Source: Panopea generosa (lineage: Eukaryota; Mollusca; Bivalvia; Adapedonta; Hiatellidae). Taken from it: a stretch of 64,000 bases of DNA. Below, piece after piece: positions 45,685-55,461 of this stretch. A program made the position numbers and the translations under genes. Position 1 is the stretch's first letter. Each line of letters starts with the position of its first letter. The DNA lies in contig CM055909.1 in NCBI GenBank assembly GCA_029582155.1, forward strand, positions 21,845,347 through 21,909,346, given 5' to 3'. A model generated the notes under the pieces. It was given only the letters and a program-made list of their open reading frames with translations. It was not told where the DNA came from and searched no databases.

Positions 45685-45811
45685 CTTTGCATAGTTTTCC
45701 AACTCCCCGAGCCACTGGCTGAGTTGTGACTCAGAATCTGGATCGTCCACGTCACTGTCAGGCTCGATGTCTTGACCACTCCCATACCGGTGATCATCCT
45801 CATACTCCATC
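45685..45811 (-). CDS. First coding exon of the MRL-family (RIAM/lamellipodin-like) gene
   Basis: An acceptor (GATCTGTTTCAG) lies one base upstream of ATG (45810-45808), so an untranslated exon should lie further right. The 42 codons read MEYEDDHRYG, then an acidic run (DIEPDSDVDDPDSESQ), then LSQWLGELENYAK. This matches the layout of lamellipodin: Met-Glu start, acidic run of about 30 residues, then WLGEL (LLGEM in RIAM). That helix is the first talin-binding site of RIAM. The exon ends AAG|GTTGGA at 45685; the donor is weak but keeps G at +5. It ends in phase 0, whereas the exon at 11164 begins with two bases of a codon, so a small exon is missing in between. High GC and codon-like composition stand out from the intron. 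Confidence 0.8.
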
Positions 45812-45835
45812 CTGAAACAGATCATCATCCTTTCT

Positions 45836-46620
45836 ATTACAAATAGATTTTCTTATTCTTTATCATGCATATGGAGTAAAGCAAACAGATTTTCTTATTC
45901 TCCATTATGTTTATGGAGTAAAGCAAACAAATTTTCTTATTCTTTATTATGCATATGGAGTAAAGCAAACAGATTTTCTTATTCTCCATTATGTTTATGG
46001 AGTAAAGCAAACAGATTTTCTTATTCTTTATTAAGCATACGGAGTAAAGCAAACAGATTTTATGTAAACATCCAGTAAAACAAACAGATTTTTTTTCTCT
46101 TTATCACAGCAGAACAAACAGATTTTCTTTCTCTTTATTATGCATCAGGGGTTGTAATTTCTTATAAAAGCTATTCATCCTCCCTTTGAAACAGTTTTTA
46201 TTGTATGCTTAAAATCAAACAAATATTAAGGTCAGTTTCTTAAATCTTACTTTATTATGTTTACGGAGCAGAACAAACAGATTTTCTTTCTCTTTATTAT
46301 GCATCAGGGGTTGTAATTTCTTATAAAAGCTATTCATCCTCCCTTTGAAACAGTTTTTATTGTATGCTTAAAATCAAACAAATATTAAGGTCAGTTTCTT
46401 AAATCTTACTTTATTATGTTTACGGAGTAAAACAAACAGATTTTCTTTCTCTTCATTATGTATATATATGGAGTAGAGCAAACAGATTTTCTTTCTCTTC
46501 ATCACAGTAAAGCAAACAGATTTTCTTTCTTTTTATTACAATAAATCAAACAAATGTTTTTTCTCTTTATTATACAATATATGTAGTAAATCAAACAGAT
46601 TTATATATGAAGCTGGACGT
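45836..46620. repeat. 42-bp satellite with embedded R2 copies
   Basis: GAGTAAAGCAAACAGATTTT recurs every 42 bp (45874, 45916, 45958), alternating ATTATGTTTA and TTATGCATA variants, i.e. an 84-bp higher-order unit. From 46109 a 159-bp block containing a truncated R2 (TATAAAAGCTATTCATCCTC ... TTTCTTAAATCTTAC) occurs twice in tandem (46109 and 46268). Minus-strand ICLLYSI-type open frames follow from 42 being divisible by 3. It begins only 25 bp upstream of the MRL exon's acceptor. Confidence 0.88.
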
Positions 46621-46750
46621 CTATTGGAACCTGGTGTTATGTATCTGCCTATTAACTGATTAGTAACTGTGTTGCTTAGTCGATTAGCGATTTCCGTGTA
46701 CCGCTTCTGCACTAGTGTGCACTGAACCCCAACTTGGGTTTGGAAGACAT

Positions 46751-46979
46751 TTAACCCTTTGCTCCATTAGCATTTTCTTGGTCTCTTCCAAATTAAAAGC
46801 ATTAATTCACCACGTATCAGCAATAGGTGAATTATGTTTATATTAACTGACAGAGTGGAAAACAGTGCATGAAGAGTTCAGATTGCTCGTGACGAGCAAT
46901 CTGAATTCATCCTGCACTGTTTTCAAAGGCCTTCTGTGATTGGTGCGGGAAAACACATATCTTTGGAGTAAAGGGTTAA
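46751..46979 (-). mobile_element. piggyBac-type MITE, copy E
   Basis: TTAA (46751-46754) then CCCTTTGCTCCATTAG; right end TTGGAGTAAAGGG then TTAA (46976-46979). Hairpin 46858-46924 intact with a few changes. Same orientation as copy A. Confidence 0.88.
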
Positions 46980-47159
46980 ACAGCTAATTCAAACTTGAGT
47001 TGCAGTGTAGTCAATAGTAGGTTGAATGCTAACCCCAGACCGGTCGGGTCCAATGTATTCCCTGGCTAGAACTGAGTCTCTCATTACAATACCTTGTGTA
47101 GCCTGGGTTTTACCCAGGAAACAGACTCAAGTGCTAAAATAAGTTAAGTATAACAAAAA

Positions 47160-47670
47160 TAAATCTTAAAGGCTCATTAAACTTCTGAAACGGTCGTTTA
47201 TATTTTTAATTTAAGTCAGTTTTACTCTTCCAGATGATAGAATACATGTTTATTTGATCACCGAGAGACTTCGCAAACGAAAAAAATAAATAATAAGCAC
47301 AGTCATTATTAGTACAGAACTTAGAATGCGTTTTGTTTACAAATTAATGTTCGTCCTTTCTGATTAACACATTCGAAAGAAAACAGTGAGTTACTAAGTT
47401 TGTTAGGAAACGCGTTGGTCGGTAATAAAAATTAAATAACCACTTGCAGTTAGACATCCCCTTTATTCCCCACAGTGTATTAATGAACTGGAACCCACAA
47501 GCTTATTTATTGCATGTAAGCGACAAATCGTTCATATAAAATTAAAAATAAGATTACTTTTTAAATAACTGTACTAATCAAACCACCCTTGGTAGCCTCT
47601 CAATATTGACTGGGATATGTAATAGCTGCGACAGTATCACATGTATCTGCAAGGGAGGATTCTGAGCAAG
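47160..47670 (-). repeat. Dispersed repeat R3, second copy (inverted)
   Basis: Reverse complement of 37443-37998. An isolated AGTTTAATGAGGCTTTA at 48125 looks like one more R3 end. Confidence 0.75.
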
Positions 47671-48144
47671 TGTTACTAGACCAAACTAGTATTTCGTACA
47701 CATTAATTTTTCAGTGTGTATAGATAATTTGGATTCAGTTTTATTGCAGACATCAATAGATTCAAAACAAAAAAAGAAAACCCAATAACGATACATAATA
47801 TTAGTGAAGCCATAACTTTTCCAATCTTGTTAATGAACCCCTTATTTAACGGTCTTATTCCACATACTACCACTGCAGTATTCATTTGTGTATTTCCGAA
47901 CACTGCCGGGGTTCAGTCCGAAAGCAACCAAGTCATTACGGAATTACGAAAATGTAAACAAAAATTAAAGCCTCAGTCCCCACGTCTAAGAAACACATTT
48001 GATGAAACTATTTGTTATGTTGTTTTTTTAAAAACAGTTACTAAGGGGTCTACAGGAATGGTTTCAGCAATACTATAAACACATTTTATTACAATCATTT
48101 TTGTTATTATCAAAAAAGTGTGAAGTTTAATGAGGCTTTATGGT
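47671..48144. other. 5' flank or upstream intron; no gene supported
   Basis: The minus-strand frame at 47703-47903 encodes a hydrophobic stretch (MASLILCIVIGFSFFVLNLL), but it has no splice framing and no recognisable family. Confidence 0.4.
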
Positions 48145-48433
48145 ATGGTGTTTAGCGTCGCTTTCAACAATTTTTCAGTCATATCGCGACGGTGTCTACT
48201 TGAGACAGTATTCTAAGCGCTGTCACACTGGAGTATCATGCCGCAGACACATGGTATGATACCCCACCAAGTCACATTATACTGACACCACGCCGACCAG
48301 ACCTAGAACTCTCCTCTAAATGCTGAGCGTGAAGTGAGGAAGCTTCTAGTACCATTTTTAAAGTCTTTGGTATGACCCGGCCGGGGATTGAACCCACAAC
48401 CTTCCGCTCTACCACTAAACCACGCCGCGGTCA
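48145..48433 (-). mobile_element. SINE S3 with anticodon-arm deletion
   Basis: Minus strand: GACCGCGGCGTGGTTTAGTG, GTAGAGCGGAAGGTTGTGGG, TTCAATCCCCGGCCGGGTCA, then the S3 body and TTGAAAGCGACGCTAAACAC tail. Relative to 28515 it lacks the 15 nt of the anticodon arm. The plus-strand open frame starting here is artefactual. Confidence 0.85.
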
Positions 48434-48499
48434 ATAAGGTCAAGAGGATGACAACAGATTTCTTTAGGTATTTTGACAACCTTAAATTCATTATCATAA

Positions 48500-48672
48500 G
48501 GCCATCCTTACTCACTCAAAATGGCAGCTACCCAAACGTTTTTACTGACTTTCAAAAGCGTTTAAATTTTTTTGATGATTTAAATGACTTTGCAAAATCA
48601 AAATCTGGCAGCAAAAAAATAGCAACCTACCTACGTACCTGCATGAAAAATATTAGAATGCTGAGGATGGCC
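48500..48672 (-). mobile_element. GGCCATCC-ended MITE (copy 2)
   Basis: GGCCATCCTTACTC at the left, GAGGATGGCC at the right; interior AATGGCAGCTACCCAAACGT and TTTGCAAAATCAAAATCTGG match the inverse of 22241-22476. It supplies most of a 130-codon plus-strand open frame that I do not call as a gene. Confidence 0.78.
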
Positions 48673-48829
48673 CAAGATAAGGATAGGTCCCTCTCCCCTC
48701 ATGATACAATCTTCTCCCCAGTATCCAGTACAGCGCCTGACAATGGCCGTCTTGTTAACAATCACAGCTCAATTGATTAATTAATGGCCTTGAAATTAAG
48801 TCAATATGCAAATAATTACCCAGGTAAAA

Positions 48830-49190
48830 CATTTAGTCCGCACAGCGTTTATTTCAGTAAATAAAGCCAATATTAGAACATTATGTCAATCAAGTCTACC
48901 GGTACAGCACTGAGGTATGCTTATATCATCATATCCAATAACCACAGCAGAACACTCAAAACGTGCCAACGCAGTCTTTGAAATGTCTTTGGAAGCAAAT
49001 GTAATCCAATTGCTCTTAGCATGGATAAAAGCATTTGTGTGATAAAAATCCGACATCCAAGTATAAATGTTTTCCCGAGCGAAGTAGATACAGCCGCAGT
49101 CTCACGGATCAATATAGGAACAAACTAGCAGAGATACGGGATAGCGAGCGTGTGGGTGAAAAAAATATATAAAGAGAATGGCAGCTATGA
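48830..49190. other. CpG-richer unique block, candidate promoter or 5' exon region
   Basis: CpG is frequent (GTCCGCACAGCG, AACGTGCCAACGCAG, CCCGAGCGAAG, GATAGCGAGCGTG) in contrast to the neighbours, and TATATAAA occurs at 49166 on the plus strand. It lies about 3 kb upstream of the MRL coding start. Any promoter role is inference. Confidence 0.25.
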
Positions 49191-50514
49191 TAGGGCTAGT
49201 ACTGGTACATGTTTTATTGATATTGCAGAATAAATGCTACGATTAACGTTTAATATCAGTATGAAGTTGCAGATCCAAACTCTTGATCAGTTTATTTATA
49301 CGGGGTAAGGCATGCCTGTGGTTTTTTATGGGAGGGTGGGGATGGGCTTCATCGTGTGTTCAGGGGGAAAACAATGCAATTTCCATTGGCATTCAACAAG
49401 TAGCAAAAGAATATCATAGCATAAATTATGTAATATTTAACTATTAAAGACAAATGATTATATACTTAGTTTGTAAAAAAACATCTTTATTGACAACACA
49501 CAGGAACTGGAACAAGGGAGATAGTGCATCTCTGGAGAAACAAAAAGGTAAGAGTGGTCCATCCTGGTACTATATTTTTTAGGAATTTATTCTTACTGAG
49601 TTAGACCCCTGGGAGCCGAGGTGAAGGACACGTACCCTGCATATACATTGCATGGTAAAAGCCCTGCTAAAAGCTTTTTCTTATAATATTTTGATGTTGT
49701 TAATATGGAGAGATGGCCTTTTTTAAGTAGATGGAATTTGTTGAAGGGGTTGTTGAAAAAGTATGCTTTGTGGGAAGCAGTTGCTGCTGGGAATTAATTA
49801 TCATAATTATAAAATTTCATAAATAATTTGAAAATTATGAAAATTGCCATGTCAGATGAAAGACTATTTCATATATATGTGACAATGTAATATACCATGA
49901 TTCCTTTTATTATTCAGAGAGTGGCACCTGGCATTGCAACAAAACATCAAGCCTTGAATCACAGCTTCACCCCATTCTTCACAGAAACATCAGGTCAAAT
50001 AGTTTTAACATTCATCCCTCTGTGTATCGATTTTTAAAGAATTTTTAATAATAGCACAAGAAACGAGGCTTGGAGGCCAGACAGATCATTAAATTTACGA
50101 TCAAACTGCTAATGAACACAGCAGCCTTTAGATCACATATTCTGCATTTTTGAAGTAAAAAAAAGACATTTTGGTCCATGTCAAGTTTGCACCCTGTTTG
50201 TTACTCAGTCATGTAAGTTGCTATAGCAACTTGATATTTCAACATGGATGAAATAATGGTAATTATCTTGACGGAATGCCGGTGTTTGTTTTATGGTTTG
50301 GACCTGTCTCTTCAATAGCGGAAAATGGAGAATAATCAAAACTATGAAAATCTTAAGTGTACACATGTATTTTTGAAAAAGTTTACTGGTTATCATCCCT
50401 GTTTTAAATTTTTAATCTGATGTTAAAACTCCATTAAAAAAAAAGAAGATAATTTTGAAATGAATTTTTCTTACATTTTAAGATAAAACATGTTTTTGAG
50501 AGAGGAATGGGGAA
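49191..50514. other. No gene seen
   Basis: AT-rich unique-looking sequence. Confidence 0.45.
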
Positions 50515-50615
50515 CTTACTGAAGACAGTAACTCTGCAAGCTTAATAACTACTGGCTCTATCCAGAAACACTTCTAGTGTGATTTGTTTATAAAATTGTT
50601 TCAATTGATGTAATG
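50515..50615 (+). mobile_element. SINE S2, 3' end only
   Basis: CTACTGGCTCTATCCAGAAA, CTTCTAGTGTGATTTG and AAATTGTTTCAATTGATGTA match the S2 3' half. Confidence 0.6.
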
Positions 50616-50974
50616 GCCGTTTAAAACTTAAAAGAACCTGGAAACAGTACCCACAGGTCTTTGTGTTTACCGTACCATCTAATGCCTAAAATAATAATAT
50701 GCTCAGTAATTGGGCTAATAATTGACAACCATCATTAACCAATTTGTGATCATGAGCAGCAATTAATTAGTCATTGCATGTATTTAAAACAGTAATAACA
50801 TGCAGTAATATCAATATATGTATGCTAGAAACAGCACCAGCAACTTTTAGTCTAGGTTGATGTTCACCTCAGTTATACCAAACAATGTAAACCCAGATCA
50901 CGATTTCAGTCAGTCTCAGTCAATTTTCTTTAAAGTTTTTGTCATAACACCATTAAATTTTGGAATGAATCTGA

Positions 50975-51080
50975 ATAAGTCACCTGGCAAACTTTCTCAC
51001 AAAGATTTTGGAGTGAAAGGGAATCAAACCTACAACCTTAATGGTGAGACAGTGCCTTAGACCACCCAGTTACAAAACAA
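50975..51080 (-). mobile_element. SINE S1, head half
   Basis: Minus strand: GGTGGTCTAAGGCACTGTCT, CACCATTAAGGTTGTAGG, GAGAAAGTTTGCCAGG. Confidence 0.68.
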
Positions 51081-51867
51081 ACCAGACCAAGATATGCCTA
51101 TATATATATACATGTGTAACAGTGTAAACCAGTTTTGCAATTTGTTTTGCTCTCAGTCCATGAATTCTTTAATAATTAACACGAAACTTAATGGATAATG
51201 CATTTACAAATAAGGATGTAAGATTTCTGCAATAGACATTTAGAATAGTTTTGATATTATCAATCAAATCCATTAATAAGTTGAATTCTTTACAAAAAAA
51301 GAATAAATAAATTAATGTTATAAGGTTTATCAGGTGTATCAAAACACCTACTTTTTTCCACATAGAAAGAGTACATAAGCCAATAGAAGAGAGCAACAGA
51401 ACACTATCTGAGCCACAGGTACCTGTTTTCCCTGGATACATTAAATTAAACTATTAAATCTAACAAAACAAAAACGTTTTTCAAAAGAAACAAACACTAT
51501 TCCATTCATTCAAGGCATCTGGTCTGAAGCATGTTGCTGGTCCTTCGTAAACCAAGCAGGTGTTGCACAGGTGTTCAATTTCTACGCTCATTCACGGCCA
51601 TGTACAATGCGTTGATAAAATCTCCAGACACAATTCTGGCTATCAATTTTCACCATGATAAGAGTGATTTTGGAAATTTATTTATTTTTAATCATTAATC
51701 TACAAATACGTTTTCATTACAAAGGTAGGAAACAGATTTTATATTGAGAAGTGTTTCTTTCTCCGTTCAACGTTCAACAAAGCATTTCCAGGGGCAAACC
51801 AAGATAATGCCCAGTATTTCCTTTCATATTAATCCACTTTTTACATTTTCTTAAATTGAAACTGTAT
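51081..51867. other. No gene seen
   Basis: AT-rich; short TATATATATACATG simple repeat near 51103. Confidence 0.45.
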
Positions 51868-52240
51868 AATAAGATACCCCACCCTGGAAGTGACATTATA
51901 TTGACACTGTATCAACTAGACCTAGAATTCTAAGCAAGAAAGCTTCTACGCCATTTTCCATGTCTTTGGTACGACCCAGCAAGAAAAGCGAACAACAATC
52001 TTCTGCAAATGGCTACCACCAGACAAATACTGCAGTGTTTTTTTTGTTTTGATAGATAAATATAATACCCCAACATGGAAGTCAAATTATACGGACACTA
52101 TACTGACTAGACCTAGAACTATCTTCTAAGCGAAAAATCTTCTAGTGCCATTTTTCAAGTCTTTGATATGACCCAGCAAGGATTCTAACCCATGACCATC
52201 TGCATATGAGACAGATTTGTTACCACCAGACCAATGATAC
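51868..52240 (-). mobile_element. Two S3 SINE copies in tandem
   Basis: Both 51868-52010 and 52060-52240 read, on the minus strand, from a degraded tRNA-like head (GGTCTGGTGGTA) through GGTCATATCAAAGACTTGAA-type body to CTAGGTCTAGTTGATACAGT and GGGGTATCTTA. The S3 3' tail (AAAGCGACGCTAAACA) is missing in both. Confidence 0.72.
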
Positions 52241-52985
52241 GGCATTTTTATATGGTTTTTATTTTAAGTGATATGACCAAGGATTTTCACTTTTAAAACC
52301 ATTGGTGCCATATAAGACACCTTTAATGCTAAATCTAAGAACGTTATAAAACATGAACACAAATAATCGAAATCCTGCCAAAAACAAAACTAAAAAAAAA
52401 TGAAGCAGCAACATCAATATTTACGTACTTGTATCTATTTATATTATATCATCTATCTTTATATATTATCTAGTACCATGCATATATGTATATATAAATT
52501 ACAGGCAGCGTGCGCCTCCGTTTATTACACAGTAAATGGCTGCTTGTAAATTGCCGGTGAAATTGGCAGCAGTTTTAATCAAGATAGCAGATCTACATAC
52601 AGGCCCAGTTGTATAGGTTTTTAATCAAATTACCCAAAGCTACTAATCTAATTTACTCTGTTCCAAACAGTAGGTGTGTAGCAGTTTCCATTTGTTTAAT
52701 TAAGTATTAACAAGAATGAGTTTCAGTAGCTCTGTATTAGTGCAATGTTACTGTATTGAGTTTTTTTCTCAGATAATTAAGCCCTCGTAAGTAAGTACAG
52801 GTGGATAATTACTGTACCACATGTCAAAAACATAAAATTGAGGAATTGGGGCACATGTGGCGTCTTTTTTTTTTTTATTGTTTTTATTTTAAGTTTTAAG
52901 GAAATGAATAACCTGTCTCATGTTTGATTGAATATTTAGTCATTTTTATGCAAATTTGATGGCTAGCAGATGTTCAGTGAACCTA
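52241..52985. other. No gene seen
   Basis: AT-rich; T-run at 52867-52878. Confidence 0.45.
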
Positions 52986-52989
52986 ACCT

Positions 52990-53310
52990 TACCCTAACCA
53001 TAGGAAGTTGTGGCCCAGTGGTATACCATCGGACCCAGGATTGTTGGTTCGATCATCCGCCATGGTTGTGTGTAGTATTCTTAACCAAGACCCCTGGATT
53101 GATAGCCAGATGTGCTACCTACTCAGTTAACTGGGACCAGCTTTACAGGACTGGCTTACTGGGACTAAATGGGCAGAGACATGGTACGATATCCCACCCA
53201 GTCACATTATACCGAAACCCTAAAACTATCCTGTAGTAGCTGAGTGCCAAGCCAGGAAACTTCTGGTAGTCCATTTTTCGAATCTTTGGTATGATCTGGC
53301 TTAAACATTC
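52990..53310. mobile_element. Composite of three SINE pieces (S2, S4, S3)
   Basis: S2 head (+) GTTGTGGCCCAGTGGTATAC to CTTAACCAAGA at 52990-53089; S4 head (-) CCCCTGGATTGATAGCCAGA to CTCAGTTAACTGGGA at 53090-53134; S3 body (-) GGTACGATATCCCACCCAGT to TTTGGTATGATCTGG at 53160-53310. Each is truncated at the junction. Confidence 0.7.
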
Positions 53311-54439
53311 ATAATGAAGTGTCAGATAGTTACCCATTCCTTGTTGTAGACATTGATTAATGATGCATGAAACCGAATAAATGAGACTCCCATGTGTCCC
53401 TTTAAGATAACTGTTTAAAAACTAGAAATGTGTCTGTCGACATGAATGCCCTCACTATTGATCAGAAATGAAATTTAAGTCAAAAAGGGGTCATAACTCA
53501 TATTTTACACACATTGTCACAAACACCGAACTTGGCCTGTATATAATTATTAATTACATATATATTTCTTTAGAAATTATTGACCAGAAACCAATTCTCA
53601 GACGCACAAACACACTGACAGACTGACAGGGTTAACATTTAATGCCTCTCATCCAGTGGCCTTAACATGACAACAGGCAAAACCCTTAAACTCCTTTTAA
53701 ACATGTCACCTATTTGTTGCTCATCATCTCCAATTTCCATTTCTACACGCAGTGAGCTCAAACCATAATGTGCCATGCATGAATAAACAGCTCGAAATCA
53801 AACTTTCCAATAAAGACCCTATCTGGTCTTTCTAGTTTTCCCCTGACACGGAGCCCTCAGCCAAGTGAGTCACGTTGCAAAAATCATTATGGATCATCGT
53901 TAGGACATTTTTCTGTTGAAGGAGGCGATGCCAAGTAAATCCTGGAAGTTACTGAAGCAATTTCACTGGTTGTTTTGCGCCATCAATAATAAATACACCA
54001 AATATCTTGTAGAGTTTGCAAACAAGTCCGTAATGGCAAATAATACAGAACTGAGTTTTGTGTGAGTCACTGGGTAATTTACTTGATCGGATGTCATGAT
54101 AACTGCTATAACACCGGCCCTTTGAGAAAAAATTAGGACTGTTTTTTACCGATGAAGTATTTATGATTTTGATAACAAGGGCTCCAAATGAGCATTTAAT
54201 AGCTCGCCTGTTTATCAACAGTAAACTTTGGAATGAATCATTGTTTGTATTCTATTACAAACAGAACAATTAGTAAATCAAGCAGAGTGAAAATTGATCT
54301 AGACAGATTATGATATAGTTATACATAATTGATCTCTAACAGTAATCTAAACACACACCTTTCCCTAAAGATGAAAAGCTGTTTTGACAAGGTTTTTTTT
54401 ACCTGAAAGGCAGGTGGGGGCGAGCCAAAAATGTAAGGA
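53311..54439. other. No gene seen
   Basis: Unique-looking sequence; a CACACTGACAGACTGACAGG run near 53610 may be a microsatellite remnant of a pearl-like element. Confidence 0.4.
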
Positions 54440-54600
54440 AAACAAGTTTTTATGTTCAGGTAACCATAAGCATATAATTATACAGATAAAATGTCTTGCT
54501 CAAAAATACAATACTAATGGCCATGAACAGGGAAAATATTCACAACCCTCAGATTCTTATTCTGGGTCAAATGCTCTACCATAAGGCCACGCCCTCCACA
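54440..54600 (-). mobile_element. SINE S2, degraded
   Basis: Minus-strand head GGAGGGCGTGGCCTTATGGT then AGAGCATTTGACCCAG; GAGGGTTGTGAATATT; TTTGAGCAAGACATTTTATC. Confidence 0.7.
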
Positions 54601-54739
54601 AAAGGGCATTCAAGAAAGGTCCTTTACCTGCATTCATTAGGCACTCTTTATAATGATGGGAAGGAGATTTTTAACTTTTCAGGAGGTTTTGTTTTTTTAT
54701 CTACTTAAATCAATAATCTTAGTACTGTCACAATGGACT

Positions 54740-55100
54740 TTAAAAATATATGACACCTTGAGACACATATTACATGATATTTAACCTAGTTATATTATAC
54801 TGACACCAGGCCAACCTGTCCTAGAACTGTCATACCACCGATACATACGGCATGATACCCAATCCAATTCCATTATACTGACACCAGTCCAACCTGTCCT
54901 AGAACTTTCATACCACCGATACATACAGCATGATCAATACCCAACCTAATTTCATTATAGTGACACCAACCAATTCCATTACACTGACACCAGGTCAACC
55001 TGTCCTAGAAACGTCAAGTCGCAAGAAGCTTCCAGCACAGTTTTTAAACATTTAATATGACCCTGTATACGCCCACAAGCTCCCTCACACCTGTGAGAAG
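54740..55100 (-). mobile_element. Rearranged S3-derived repeats
   Basis: ATTATACTGACACCAG-CCAACC-TGTCCTAGAA recurs three to four times (54795, 54873, 54980) with CATACCACCGATACATAC-GCATGAT between. On the minus strand these are S3 middle sections (GGTCTGG..GGTGTCAGTATAAT) amplified in tandem, ending in a degraded head near 55090. Confidence 0.65.
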
Positions 55101-55436
55101 GACACTGTACCACTGCAAATCCATGAATTCAGACTCAGATGACCCCAAACGTATAGCCAGAAGAGGTGCACGCTTCCAACTATGCAGTACCATTCCCAAC
55201 CCGTACAACTGACATGACGTGTCCTGTCAATCAATCAATTTGATAATCTAATTAGGGATGGATATTGTTTCCACATCCGCCATTTTCCTTAGGCAAGCAA
55301 ACAGTCTCTAAGTGACCAACACTACAGTGTATCACCTTGTATTTCCTTGGACAAACAACGCCATGTGGCCAGTGGGTGGAGCAATAGTTTGATAGTTCCC
55401 CTAACGTCCGGTTAATTGTATATACCCCACTTTCCT

Positions 55437-55461
55437 CCCCCCCCCCCCCCCCCCCCCCCCC
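55437..55461. repeat. Poly-C run of about 25 bases
   Basis: Uninterrupted C run followed by A-run; exact length is likely uncertain in assembly. Confidence 0.9.

Noticed and set aside
45837-46052. Minus-strand open frame with repeated ICLLYSI
   Set aside because: Product of the 42-bp satellite, not a protein.
47703-47903. Hydrophobic minus-strand open frame, possible membrane protein exon
   Set aside because: AT-rich codons give hydrophobic residues by chance; no flanking splice sites or family motif.
48388-48780. 130-codon plus-strand open frame
   Set aside because: It spans the S3 SINE and the GGCCATCC-ended MITE; no domain and no homologous frame in the other MITE copies.
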